Shown piece by piece: positions 1 through 5,998 of a stretch of DNA of 6,005 bases. The notes beneath the pieces were generated by a model. The model did no database searches. It worked only from the letters and a program-made list of their open reading frames with translations, and had not been told where the DNA came from. The translations under genes were made by a program, and so were the position numbers. The DNA is from JBFKPQ01 sp041628225 (GTDB taxonomy: Bacteria; Actinomycetota; Acidimicrobiia; Spongiisociales; JAENVV01), in NCBI GenBank assembly GCA_041628225.1, contig JBFKPQ010000148.1, positions 1 through 6,005 on the forward strand, read 5' to 3'. Numbering within the stretch: the stretch's first letter is position 1; every line of letters begins with the position of its first letter.

Positions 1-940
1 CACCGACTTCCTCGATCGGCAGGCCCACCTCGTCGCGCCACACCGCCAACCAACCGTCGGCGTCGCCGCCGGGACGGTGGAGGATCCGAGGAGGCCAGTC
101 ATTCACGACGAACCAGTGGCGGTATGCCGATCGCTTGCCGCGCGCCATCAGGTCCGCAAACGCGAAGAAGCGGGGGTGGACGTGGTTGAACGATGCGTCG
201 AGGATCACCCGCACCTGCCGTCGGTGGGCCGTATCGATGAGTTGGCGAAGGGCATCCTCACCTCCCAGCACCGGGTCGACGGTCAGATAGTCGGTCGTGT
301 CGTAGCGATGGTTGGAAGGCGACGTGAAGATCGGGTTCAGATAGATGGCGTCGACCCCGAGACCGGCCAGGTAATCCATTCGGTCGGCCGCTCCCACCAG
401 ATCACCACCTTGGAACTCGCGATGGTGAGGCTGCGATCCCCACGCCACCACGTCGTCGGGATCGGTCGTCGGGTCGCCGTTGGCGAAGCGGTCGGGAAAG
501 ATCTGATAGATCACGGCTCCGCGAACCCACTCCGGCGTCGAGACCTCGCGAAGCTCTGGATCGAGCGTCCAGCGGTCGAGCCGCTCGACGGCGTTCGAGA
601 CTCCGGCCGGCACCAGATAGACAGGATGACCGCCGTCGGATCGGAACGCGAAGCTGTATTCGACGGGTCGGGTCACGCCCTCGAGGCGTCCGGTCCAGAA
701 CCAGAAGCGCTCCGTCTCGACGACGTCGAGGGCATGGGCCTCGACCGTCCTGTCGTGCCGGACGACGAGGGCTCCGTCGTGCAACCCGGGCTCGGCCCAT
801 ACCCGAAACTCGAACGATCCACCCCCGAGTGGCTCGACATGGGCGCGGTCGTTCGGGTCGAAGCGAAGATCCCACGGTGACACGTCACCGGGGAGACCGT
901 AGATCCCGAGATCCTGATCGTGGCGGGTGGGCTCCGGCAC
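1..940 (-). CDS. GH13 alpha-amylase family glycosidase (neopullulanase/cyclomaltodextrinase-like), N-terminal part, cut by window edge
   Basis: A continuous minus-strand reading frame of 313 codons with no stop runs off the left edge, so the C-terminal half is missing. Residues 1 to about 135 look like the beta-sandwich N-domain that precedes the barrel in cyclomaltodextrinase/neopullulanase-type enzymes. The (beta/alpha)8 barrel opens with WVRGAVIYQIFPDRFANGD (residues 138-156). Next come FQGGDL (176-181), the strand LGVDAIYLNPIF (194-205), and SNHRYDTTDY (209-218). Conserved region I is DASFNH (248-253; family pattern DxxxNH, whose Asp and His line the sugar-binding site). The regions with the catalytic nucleophile, acid/base and transition-state Asp lie beyond the edge, so activity cannot be judged. 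The family hydrolyses or transfers alpha-1,4/1,6 glucans, maltodextrins or cyclodextrins; the exact substrate is inferred only. The start is GTG at 938-940: an in-frame TAG lies four codons upstream (950-952) and no in-frame ATG is available between them. No signal peptide is seen, so the enzyme is probably cytoplasmic. It is divergent from the MFS gene. Confidence 0.9.
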   Translation of the reverse strand, partial: MPEPTRHDQDLGIYGLPGDVSPWDLRFDPNDRAHVEPLGGGSFEFRVWAEPGLHDGALVVRHDRTVEAHALDVVETERFWFWTGRLEGVTRPVEYSFAFRSDGGHPVYLVPAGVSNAVERLDRWTLDPELREVSTPEWVRGAVIYQIFPDRFANGDPTTDPDDVVAWGSQPHHREFQGGDLVGAADRMDYLAGLGVDAIYLNPIFTSPSNHRYDTTDYLTVDPVLGGEDALRQLIDTAHRRQVRVILDASFNHVHPRFFAFADLMARGKRSAYRHWFVVNDWPPRILHRPGGDADGWLAVWRDEVGLPIEEVG

Positions 941-952
941 CGGAGCAGGCTA
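941..952 (-). promoter_or_regulatory. Putative -10 element, leaderless promoter of the GH13 gene
   Basis: Minus strand TAGCCT (952 to 947) fits the actinobacterial TANNNT -10. Six bases separate it from the GTG start at 940, which places the expected +1 on the start codon itself. No Shine-Dalgarno sequence is visible before the GTG, consistent with a leaderless message. No convincing -35 is seen. The call rests on position and hexamer only. Confidence 0.45.
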
Positions 953-962
953 CCCGTCGGCC

Positions 963-975
963 TAGTCTCCGCCAG
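963..975 (+). promoter_or_regulatory. Putative -10 element, leaderless promoter of the MFS gene
   Basis: TAGTCT at 963-968 lies 7 bases before the ATG at 976, so the expected +1 is at 975 or 976. No ribosome binding site precedes the ATG. The 9-mer CCTAGTCTC around it (961-969) recurs exactly, on the minus strand, at the -10 of the split-barrel gene (2646 to 2638). No clear -35 is seen; any -35 region would lie at or inside the start of the divergent GH13 gene. Confidence 0.5.
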
Positions 976-2190
976 ATGTCGGAGACGCGGCTCGTACTGG
1001 CGCTGTCAGCCGTCGTCATCGTGGCGTTCGGCTCGATCCTCTACGGCTTTTCTGTCTATGTGACCGAGGCGGCAGCCGGTGCGGAGTTCTCGATCTCCAC
1101 ACTGTCGCTCGGCCTGACCGGAGCCGGCGTGGTCAACGGCGCACTGGCGCCGCGCCTGGGCCGGTGGATGGACGACCACGGCATACGGGGAGTCATCGCC
1201 GTCGGAGGCGTGCTCGCCGCCGTCGGGATGTGGGCGTTCGCGGCGTCGACCGAACCGTGGCACGTCGTGGCGAGCTGGTGGCTGGTGCTCGGCCCGGCCA
1301 CCGCCATGGTCTACTACGAACCGGCCCTCGTCGGTATCGCAGCGTGGGTCCCAGCCGCTCGCCAGCCGCGCGCCTTTGGCTGGCTCACCGTCCTCGGCGG
1401 TTTGGCCGGAGCGATCTTCATTCCTGGAACCGAGCGTCTCGTGGCCGCCTTCGGGTGGCGACCGGCCGTCCGGATCTTCGGCGTCGCGATCGCAGTGGTG
1501 GCGGTCGCCGTCGCCGCGACCGCACTGCCATCGGGCACACCGAGCCGCCGAACGGCAGCCGAACCCGAGCGCATCCCCATCCGCACCCTCTGGCAGGACC
1601 GTCGCTTCCGCCGGTTCACCCTCGCCCTCCTGTTGACCTTCGGCCCGATTCAGGGCATCGTGGCCCATCGGGTCGATCGGTTCTCCGAAGCAGGGTTCTC
1701 GCTCGCCGTCGTGTCCGTCTGGGCCGGGATCGCTTCGCTGGTCTCACTCCCCGGTCGCTTCGTCGCACCGCTGGCGGCAGCCCGGTGGTCCCCGATCGGG
1801 GTGACGACCTTGACGATCGGCGTCGTGGCGGCTTCTGTCGCCGTGGCCGCGCCGGCTCCGAACGGGTTGGCCATGGGGGCGCACTTCCTGCTGTTCGGCA
1901 TTGCCTTCGGGGCGCTCACGCCGCTGCGCGCGGTGGTCATGACACGCTGGTACGGCGGGCCCAGCTACGGCGCCGTCAGCGGAGCCCAATGGTCGATCAT
2001 CGCCATCCTCGCCGCCTTCGGACCGCTGGCTCTGGGAGCAGGACGGGACGCATCGGGTGACTACACGACGCCCTTGGTGGTGTCGGCGTGGCTGGTCGCC
2101 TGGGCCGTGTTCTTGGCCTGGCGGTCCGAGCGAGTCAGTGCCGGAAGCGGGTCACGTCGGTCGGGTAGTCCATCCACGCCAGCGTCTTGA
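976..2190 (+). CDS. Major facilitator superfamily (MFS) transporter, 404 aa
   Basis: An integral inner-membrane secondary transporter of unknown substrate. Twelve hydrophobic segments can be read at about residues 6-28, 40-60, 72-91, 96-118, 134-150, 162-183, 213-230, 242-262, 274-293, 298-318, 334-356 and 364-383. The longer hydrophilic loop at 184-212, between segments 6 and 7, separates the two six-helix halves as in MFS proteins. The loop after segment 2, GRWMDDHGIRG (62-72), resembles degenerate MFS motif A. The segment 4-5 region, with YYEPALVGIAAWVP (113-126), recalls monocarboxylate/OFA-like MFS members, but that subfamily call is weak. The ATG at 976 was chosen because the open frame upstream (from 829) is Arg/Pro-rich, overlaps the GH13 gene, and is not membrane-like. 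A TANNNT -10 sits just before 976. The last 18 residues (387-404) are Ser/Gly/Arg-rich and lie wholly inside the overlap with the convergent split-barrel gene. A role in sugar export or import with the divergent amylase is possible but unsupported. Confidence 0.88.
   Translation: MSETRLVLALSAVVIVAFGSILYGFSVYVTEAAAGAEFSISTLSLGLTGAGVVNGALAPRLGRWMDDHGIRGVIAVGGVLAAVGMWAFAASTEPWHVVASWWLVLGPATAMVYYEPALVGIAAWVPAARQPRAFGWLTVLGGLAGAIFIPGTERLVAAFGWRPAVRIFGVAIAVVAVAVAATALPSGTPSRRTAAEPERIPIRTLWQDRRFRRFTLALLLTFGPIQGIVAHRVDRFSEAGFSLAVVSVWAGIASLVSLPGRFVAPLAAARWSPIGVTTLTIGVVAASVAVAAPAPNGLAMGAHFLLFGIAFGALTPLRAVVMTRWYGGPSYGAVSGAQWSIIAILAAFGPLALGAGRDASGDYTTPLVVSAWLVAWAVFLAWRSERVSAGSGSRRSGSPSTPAS
2135..2190. other. 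56-bp convergent (tail-to-tail) overlap of the MFS and split-barrel genes
   Basis: The plus-strand MFS stop (TGA, 2188-2190) lies beyond the minus-strand split-barrel stop (TGA, 2137-2135), so the two coding ends overlap antisense. The split-barrel C-terminus ends in a family-typical way (TRFRH at 161-165), while the MFS segment here is low-complexity. This suggests the MFS gene was the one extended. There is no room for a dedicated intrinsic terminator between the two stops. Confidence 0.85.
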
Positions 2191-2632
2191 CGGGCTCGAA
2201 GACGGACAGACCACCGGCGTCCTGACCTGACCAGGCATCGGGAGCCGGGGCGTAGCCGAGGGTCTCGTATTTGCCGCACATCGCCGCCGAGATCCGACGG
2301 CCGAGCTCTCCGGTCACGGGTTCGGAGGGTCGCGACGAGCCCTCCACGATGACGGCGGCGGTGCCGTCTTCGAGATGCAGGACGCACGCCGAGTTCGTCC
2401 GCAGATTTCTCGCGTGCACGGTCTCGGGTGAGCCGTCGTACCAGAACCGACCATCGAGCCACACCCCCCAGCGGGGCATGACGTGCGGCCGACCATCAGG
2501 CCGGGTCGTCGCCAACCAGTAGACGATCGCCTCGACGAGGCGCCCCTCGACGACCTCCCACGCCAGCTGACCGTCGGCTGAGGACGGTACGCCATAGCCC
2601 TCGGGCATCTCGGGTCGATCGGCGACAGGCAC
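2135..2632 (-). CDS. Pyridoxamine 5'-phosphate oxidase-family split-barrel flavin/F420-binding protein, 165 aa
   Basis: A small soluble protein of the split beta-barrel (PPOX-like/FDOR) superfamily, whose members bind FMN, F420, FAD or haem and carry out redox reactions on small molecules. The core runs from about residue 25 to 158. The strands AIVYWLATTRPDGRPHVMPR (35-54) and GVWLDGRFWYDG (56-67) are followed by the cofactor-phosphate region HARNLRTNSACVLHLEDG (73-90) and then AAVIVEG (92-98). The acidic/aromatic tail FEPVKTLAWMDYPTDVTRFRH is split here as FEPVKTLAWMDY (145-156) and PTDVTRFRH (157-165). Length is normal for single-domain members. The cofactor and substrate cannot be assigned from sequence alone, and it should not be called PdxH. 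The start is GTG at 2630-2632; an in-frame ATG at 2606-2608 (residue 9) is the alternative. The GTG is favoured because a TANNNT element lies exactly 6 nt before it. The gene follows dnaE2 by 14 bp on the same strand, so readthrough co-expression is plausible, although it appears to have its own promoter. Confidence 0.85.
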   Translation of the reverse strand: MPVADRPEMPEGYGVPSSADGQLAWEVVEGRLVEAIVYWLATTRPDGRPHVMPRWGVWLDGRFWYDGSPETVHARNLRTNSACVLHLEDGTAAVIVEGSSRPSEPVTGELGRRISAAMCGKYETLGYAPAPDAWSGQDAGGLSVFEPVKTLAWMDYPTDVTRFRH

Positions 2633-2644
2633 GAAACGAGACTA
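2633..2644 (-). promoter_or_regulatory. Putative -10 element, leaderless promoter of the split-barrel gene
   Basis: Minus strand TAGTCT (2644 to 2639) is followed by six bases and the GTG at 2632, so the expected +1 coincides with the start codon. It begins 2 bp after the dnaE2 TGA (2649-2647). It is embedded in CCTAGTCTC, the same 9-mer as at the MFS -10. No -35 consensus (TTGACA-like) is seen upstream, where the sequence is the end of dnaE2. Confidence 0.5.
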
Positions 2645-2646
2645 GG

Positions 2647-5600
2647 TCAGCGGAAGTCGCGGGAGGAGATCGCCTTCGTCGGAAAGGGTTCGAAGCCGTG
2701 GGCCACGAGGTTGGTCACGCCGTCGCGGTATTCGAGGACACCGGTGATGATCAGACCAGGATTACGGCGTGCCACCAGGTGATGCTTTGCCCAGACCTCG
2801 GGGAGCACCACCACATTCAAAAGACCGGTCTCGTCCTCGAGATTGAAGAAGGTCACCCCTCGGGCTGTCCCGGGACGCTGGCGATGCGTGACGATGCCAC
2901 CGACGCTGGCTCGAACACCGTTGGTTCGGCGCGCCAAGGCCTCTGCCACCGTCCAACATCCCGCCGCGGCGAGGTGGTCTCGGATGAACTCGATCGGGTG
3001 CCGAACCGACACGCTGGTCGCCCACCGTTCGGCTGCGGATTGCTCCTCGGGTGTCATGCCAGGCAGGGATGGCGCATCGACACCGGGCGACAAGGCCAGC
3101 CGGTCCGGTCCGACCTCGGCGAGGGCACCGGCAGCCCACAGGCCCTCTCGTCTGCCCAAACCGATCGATTCCAAGGCACCGGACACCGCCAGCGCCTCGA
3201 GCGGACCCACCCCGAGGCCGGTGCGATGGGCGAGGTCGAGGGGGTCGGTGAACGGCCCGCCGATCTGGCGAGCCACCTCTATCTTGCCGATCTCCGCCGC
3301 CCCCAGGTTGCGTACGTATCGCAGACCCATCCGCATGGCCACCGCCATACGCAACGGATCGTCCACCGGGCCGCGCCCCCGTCGCCATGACGCCGCCAGG
3401 TAGGTGACGATGTCGTCGGGATCGGCGTCGTATGGCTCAATGGTGCAGTCGTGCCAGGAGCGGTTGATATCGGGTTGGTGTACCACGACACCGTGCCGTT
3501 GGGCGTCGTGGACGAGCGAGTTCGGACTGTAGAACCCCATCGGTTGGGCGTTGAGCAACCCGGCCAGGAACTCGGCAGGCCAGTGATGACGCAACCACGC
3601 CGACATGTACACGATGTAGGCGAACGACACCGAATGGCTCTCGGGGAATCCGAACTGCCCGAACCCCTGCAGCTTCTCCCAGATCTCATCGGCGGCTGCA
3701 CCGGTCACGCCGTTCGCGTGCATGCCTTCGTAGACCTCGTCGCGCAGCTTCTCCATCGCCTGCTCGGACCGTTTGTGGGTCATCGCCTGCCGGAGCCGGT
3801 CGGATTGGCCACCGTCGAAACCCGCACAGACGCGCGCCAGTTCCATGAGCTGCTCTTGGAAGATCGGAACTCCAAGGGTCTTGGTGAGGATCGGTTCGGT
3901 GAGCGGGTGCGGGAAACGCACGGGTTCTTCGCCGTTGCGGCGGCGGAGATAGGGGTGGACCGAATGACCCTGGATGGGACCTGGCCGGATGAGCGCCACC
4001 TGCACGGCGAGGTCGTAGAAGGTCTTTGGCTTCATGCGCGGCAGGGTGGCCATCTGGGCCCGTGACTCCACCTGGAACAGGCCGACGGTGTCGGCTGCGG
4101 TGAGCGTCCGGTAGATGATCGGCTCCTGCGGGATGGTGGCGAGATCGACCGACACCCCGTGGGTCTCGCGGATGGCGTCGACCGCCAGGTGGAGAGCATT
4201 CAGCATGCCGAGTCCCAGGAGGTCGAACTTCACGATGCCGATGGCGCCGCACGATTCCTTGTCCCATTGGAGCACCGACCGGCCTTCCATCCTCCCCCAC
4301 TCCAGCGGAACGACCTGCCAGAGCGGCCGGTCGGCGATCACCACGCCACCCGAGTGGATGCCGAGATGGCGCGGGAACCCGTCGAGACGCCAGCAGATGT
4401 CGTAGATCTGGTCGGCGGTGAGCCCTTCGGGGAGAGGTGCTTCGAGGTGGAGCTTGGCCGGATCACGCGTGTCGACGTACTTCGAGAGTCCGTCCACCTG
4501 CGCCTGCGTGAATCCGAACGTCTTCGCCACGTCGCGCAGCACGGAGCGCGCCCGGTAGGTGACGACGTTGGCGACCATGGCCGCTCGTTCGCGACCGTAC
4601 CGGCGATAGCAGTACTGGATCACTTCTTCCCTGCGATCGGCTTCGAGGTCCAGGTCGATGTCCGGCGCGCGGCCACGCTCCTCGGACAGGAATCGTTCGA
4701 ACGGAAGATGGAGGCGGATCGGATCGACGCGCGTCAGGCCGATGCACCGGCACACGGCGGAGTCGGCACCAGATCCGCGGATCTGGCAGTAGATGTCCTG
4801 GGACCGGGCGAATTGGACCAGGTCCCACACGACGAGGAAATAGCCGGGAAAACCGAGGCGTTCGATGATGCCCAGTTCATGTTCGAGCCGAGCGACAGCC
4901 CGCGGCTCGATGCCCCCCGCTCCGTCCGGGTACACCTGCCGAGCGCCCTCCATGGTGAGGTGACGGAGGAACTCCATCTCGGATCGAAAGTGGCCAGGCA
5001 TGGGAAAATCCGGCAGGTTTGGGGCGACCAAACGGAGGTCGAAGGCGAGGTTCCTGCCCAGTTCGGCAGCCCGGTCGACCGCACCGGGATAGCGGTGAAA
5101 CCGGGCCGCCATCTCGGCCGGCGTCTTCAGATGGCGTTCGTCGGTGGCAGGTCGATACCCGTCGTGCGCCGCAAGGCTTCGACGCCCGGCCACCGCGGAG
5201 AGAACGTCGGACAGGTAGGCATCCTCTTTGACGTGATAGTGGACGTTGTTCGTGGCAACGGTCGCCAGCCCGAGCCGCGCGGCGGCTTCGGCCATCAGGT
5301 CGTTCCGAGGGTCGTCCTCGGACATGCGGTGATGCCACAGTTCGACGAACACACGATCGCCGAAGATGTCCCGTAGGGCTGAGCCCGCCCGCAAGGCACC
5401 GGCCAGATCGCCGCGCCGCGCCGCGGCTGGCATGGCACCCTGCCAGCAACCGGTGAGCGCCACGAGATCACCGCGGCGTGCCGCTTCCGCAAGATCCGAC
5501 CATGCGTATGCGGGGCGGTCCTTCTCCCCGCGGATCTGGGCCGTCGACACCAGCTTGCTCAGCGCCGAGTATCCGTCGGGACCGGGCGCCAACAGGACGA

Positions 5601-5967
5601 GATGGTCGGTGGCAGGTCGATTGACGGGTTTGGTGCCATGCATGCGTGTGGTCCGGCCCCGCCGGGGGGCGTCCGGATCGAATCGCAGATCCTCTTCACG
5701 AAGGGCGTCCCATGCCTCGGCTTCGGCAAACGGTGCGTCGTCGGGCGGATCGACGACAGGCAGACCGATCTCGGTTCCGTAGACGGCGGGCATGCCCAAT
5801 GCGGCGGCAGCCTGCGAAACCTTGACCGCACCGTAGAACCCGTGGTGGTCCGTGACGGCGAGGGCTTCATACCCCAGGTCGGCCGCGCGCTCGACCAGAG
5901 CTTCCGGATGAGAGGCGCCGTCGAGGAAGCTGAAGTTGGTGTGGCAGTGCAGTTCGGCGTACGACAT
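2647..5967 (-). CDS. dnaE2: Error-prone DNA polymerase III alpha subunit DnaE2 (ImuC), 1106 aa
   Basis: A C-family DNA polymerase for SOS-induced translesion synthesis, normally working with ImuA' and ImuB. The PHP domain (about 3-250) opens with AELHCHTNFSFLDGAS (4-19). The palm carries RGSGADSAV (397-405) and PDIDLD (435-440), giving catalytic D438 and D440; the third Asp is D582 in KFDLLGL (580-586). Finger-region motifs are GLFQVESRAQM (629-639), ALIRPGPIQG (658-667) and FGFPESHSVSFA (772-783). QPMGFYSPNSLV (808-819) and the SSRDFR C-terminus are DnaE2 signatures that separate it from replicative DnaE1. A helix-hairpin-helix region lies near 880-935 and an OB fold at about 1017-1092. Length is as expected for DnaE2, without the roughly 60-residue N-terminal extension I recall in the mycobacterial protein. 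A charged insert (about 69-118) splits the PHP domain. Eight of the nine usual PHP metal ligands can be matched (H7, H9, D16, H41, E66, H122, C174, H243), but the Asp of the final D-x-H is N241. I see no QADMF-like clamp-binding motif, as expected for DnaE2. ATG 5967 gives the canonical N-terminus. A LexA box lies 16 bp upstream. Confidence 0.96.
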   Translation of the reverse strand: MSYAELHCHTNFSFLDGASHPEALVERAADLGYEALAVTDHHGFYGAVKVSQAAAALGMPAVYGTEIGLPVVDPPDDAPFAEAEAWDALREEDLRFDPDAPRRGRTTRMHGTKPVNRPATDHLVLLAPGPDGYSALSKLVSTAQIRGEKDRPAYAWSDLAEAARRGDLVALTGCWQGAMPAAARRGDLAGALRAGSALRDIFGDRVFVELWHHRMSEDDPRNDLMAEAAARLGLATVATNNVHYHVKEDAYLSDVLSAVAGRRSLAAHDGYRPATDERHLKTPAEMAARFHRYPGAVDRAAELGRNLAFDLRLVAPNLPDFPMPGHFRSEMEFLRHLTMEGARQVYPDGAGGIEPRAVARLEHELGIIERLGFPGYFLVVWDLVQFARSQDIYCQIRGSGADSAVCRCIGLTRVDPIRLHLPFERFLSEERGRAPDIDLDLEADRREEVIQYCYRRYGRERAAMVANVVTYRARSVLRDVAKTFGFTQAQVDGLSKYVDTRDPAKLHLEAPLPEGLTADQIYDICWRLDGFPRHLGIHSGGVVIADRPLWQVVPLEWGRMEGRSVLQWDKESCGAIGIVKFDLLGLGMLNALHLAVDAIRETHGVSVDLATIPQEPIIYRTLTAADTVGLFQVESRAQMATLPRMKPKTFYDLAVQVALIRPGPIQGHSVHPYLRRRNGEEPVRFPHPLTEPILTKTLGVPIFQEQLMELARVCAGFDGGQSDRLRQAMTHKRSEQAMEKLRDEVYEGMHANGVTGAAADEIWEKLQGFGQFGFPESHSVSFAYIVYMSAWLRHHWPAEFLAGLLNAQPMGFYSPNSLVHDAQRHGVVVHQPDINRSWHDCTIEPYDADPDDIVTYLAASWRRGRGPVDDPLRMAVAMRMGLRYVRNLGAAEIGKIEVARQIGGPFTDPLDLAHRTGLGVGPLEALAVSGALESIGLGRREGLWAAGALAEVGPDRLALSPGVDAPSLPGMTPEEQSAAERWATSVSVRHPIEFIRDHLAAAGCWTVAEALARRTNGVRASVGGIVTHRQRPGTARGVTFFNLEDETGLLNVVVLPEVWAKHHLVARRNPGLIITGVLEYRDGVTNLVAHGFEPFPTKAISSRDFR

Positions 5968-5982
5968 GGACCTTCGATTGTA
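5968..5982 (-). promoter_or_regulatory. dnaE2 promoter -10 and short leader
   Basis: Minus strand TACAAT (5982 to 5977) is a strong TANNNT -10, followed by nine bases (CGAAGGTCC) and the ATG at 5967. Transcription would be expected to start near 5972-5970, leaving a leader of only a few bases. The purine-rich GAAGG would then lie mostly upstream of the message rather than serve as a ribosome binding site. If transcription instead starts further upstream, GAAGG could act as a weak Shine-Dalgarno, although its spacing to ATG (3 nt) is short. Confidence 0.6.
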
Positions 5983-5998
5983 TCGAACATATGTTCGA
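5983..5998. promoter_or_regulatory. LexA operator (SOS box)
   Basis: TCGAACATATGTTCGA is a perfect 16-bp palindrome that matches the known Gram-positive/actinobacterial LexA site CGAAC-N4-GTTCG, with the flanking T and A of the mycobacterial form. It abuts the -10 of dnaE2 and fills part of the -35/-10 spacer, so bound LexA should block RNA polymerase directly. Established biology is that DNA damage triggers RecA-stimulated LexA self-cleavage and derepression. Because the site is symmetric and lies 7 bp from the window end, it may also control a divergent gene beyond 6005. Confidence 0.95.

Noticed and set aside
77..880. 267-codon plus-strand open frame
   Set aside because: It is antisense to the GH13 gene, which shows clear family motifs. 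The product is Arg/Val/Asp-rich with no recognisable fold, a typical high-GC shadow frame.
829..975. Upstream extension of the MFS gene from an ATG at 829
   Set aside because: The added 49 residues are Arg/Pro/Asp-rich, not membrane-like, and overlap the GH13 start. The promoter-like hexamer at 963-968 supports ATG 976.
1164..2060. 298-codon plus-strand frame inside the MFS gene
   Set aside because: The product is extremely Arg-rich without motifs. It is a +1/-1 frame shadow of the transporter.
2633..2646. Terminator between dnaE2 and the split-barrel gene
   Set aside because: Only 14 bp, with no hairpin and no T-run.
2698..3390. 230-codon plus-strand frame antisense to the dnaE2 C-terminus
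   Set aside because: Compositionally a shadow of the HhH/OB-fold coding region. No start context or family features.
4159..5376. 405-codon plus-strand frame antisense to dnaE2
   Set aside because: It is long only because GC-rich antisense frames lack stops. It has no motifs, and the opposite strand encodes conserved polymerase motifs throughout.
5559..5990. Minus-strand frame starting at an ATG inside the LexA box
   Set aside because: It is out of frame with dnaE2, its start lies inside the operator, and it gives no recognisable protein.
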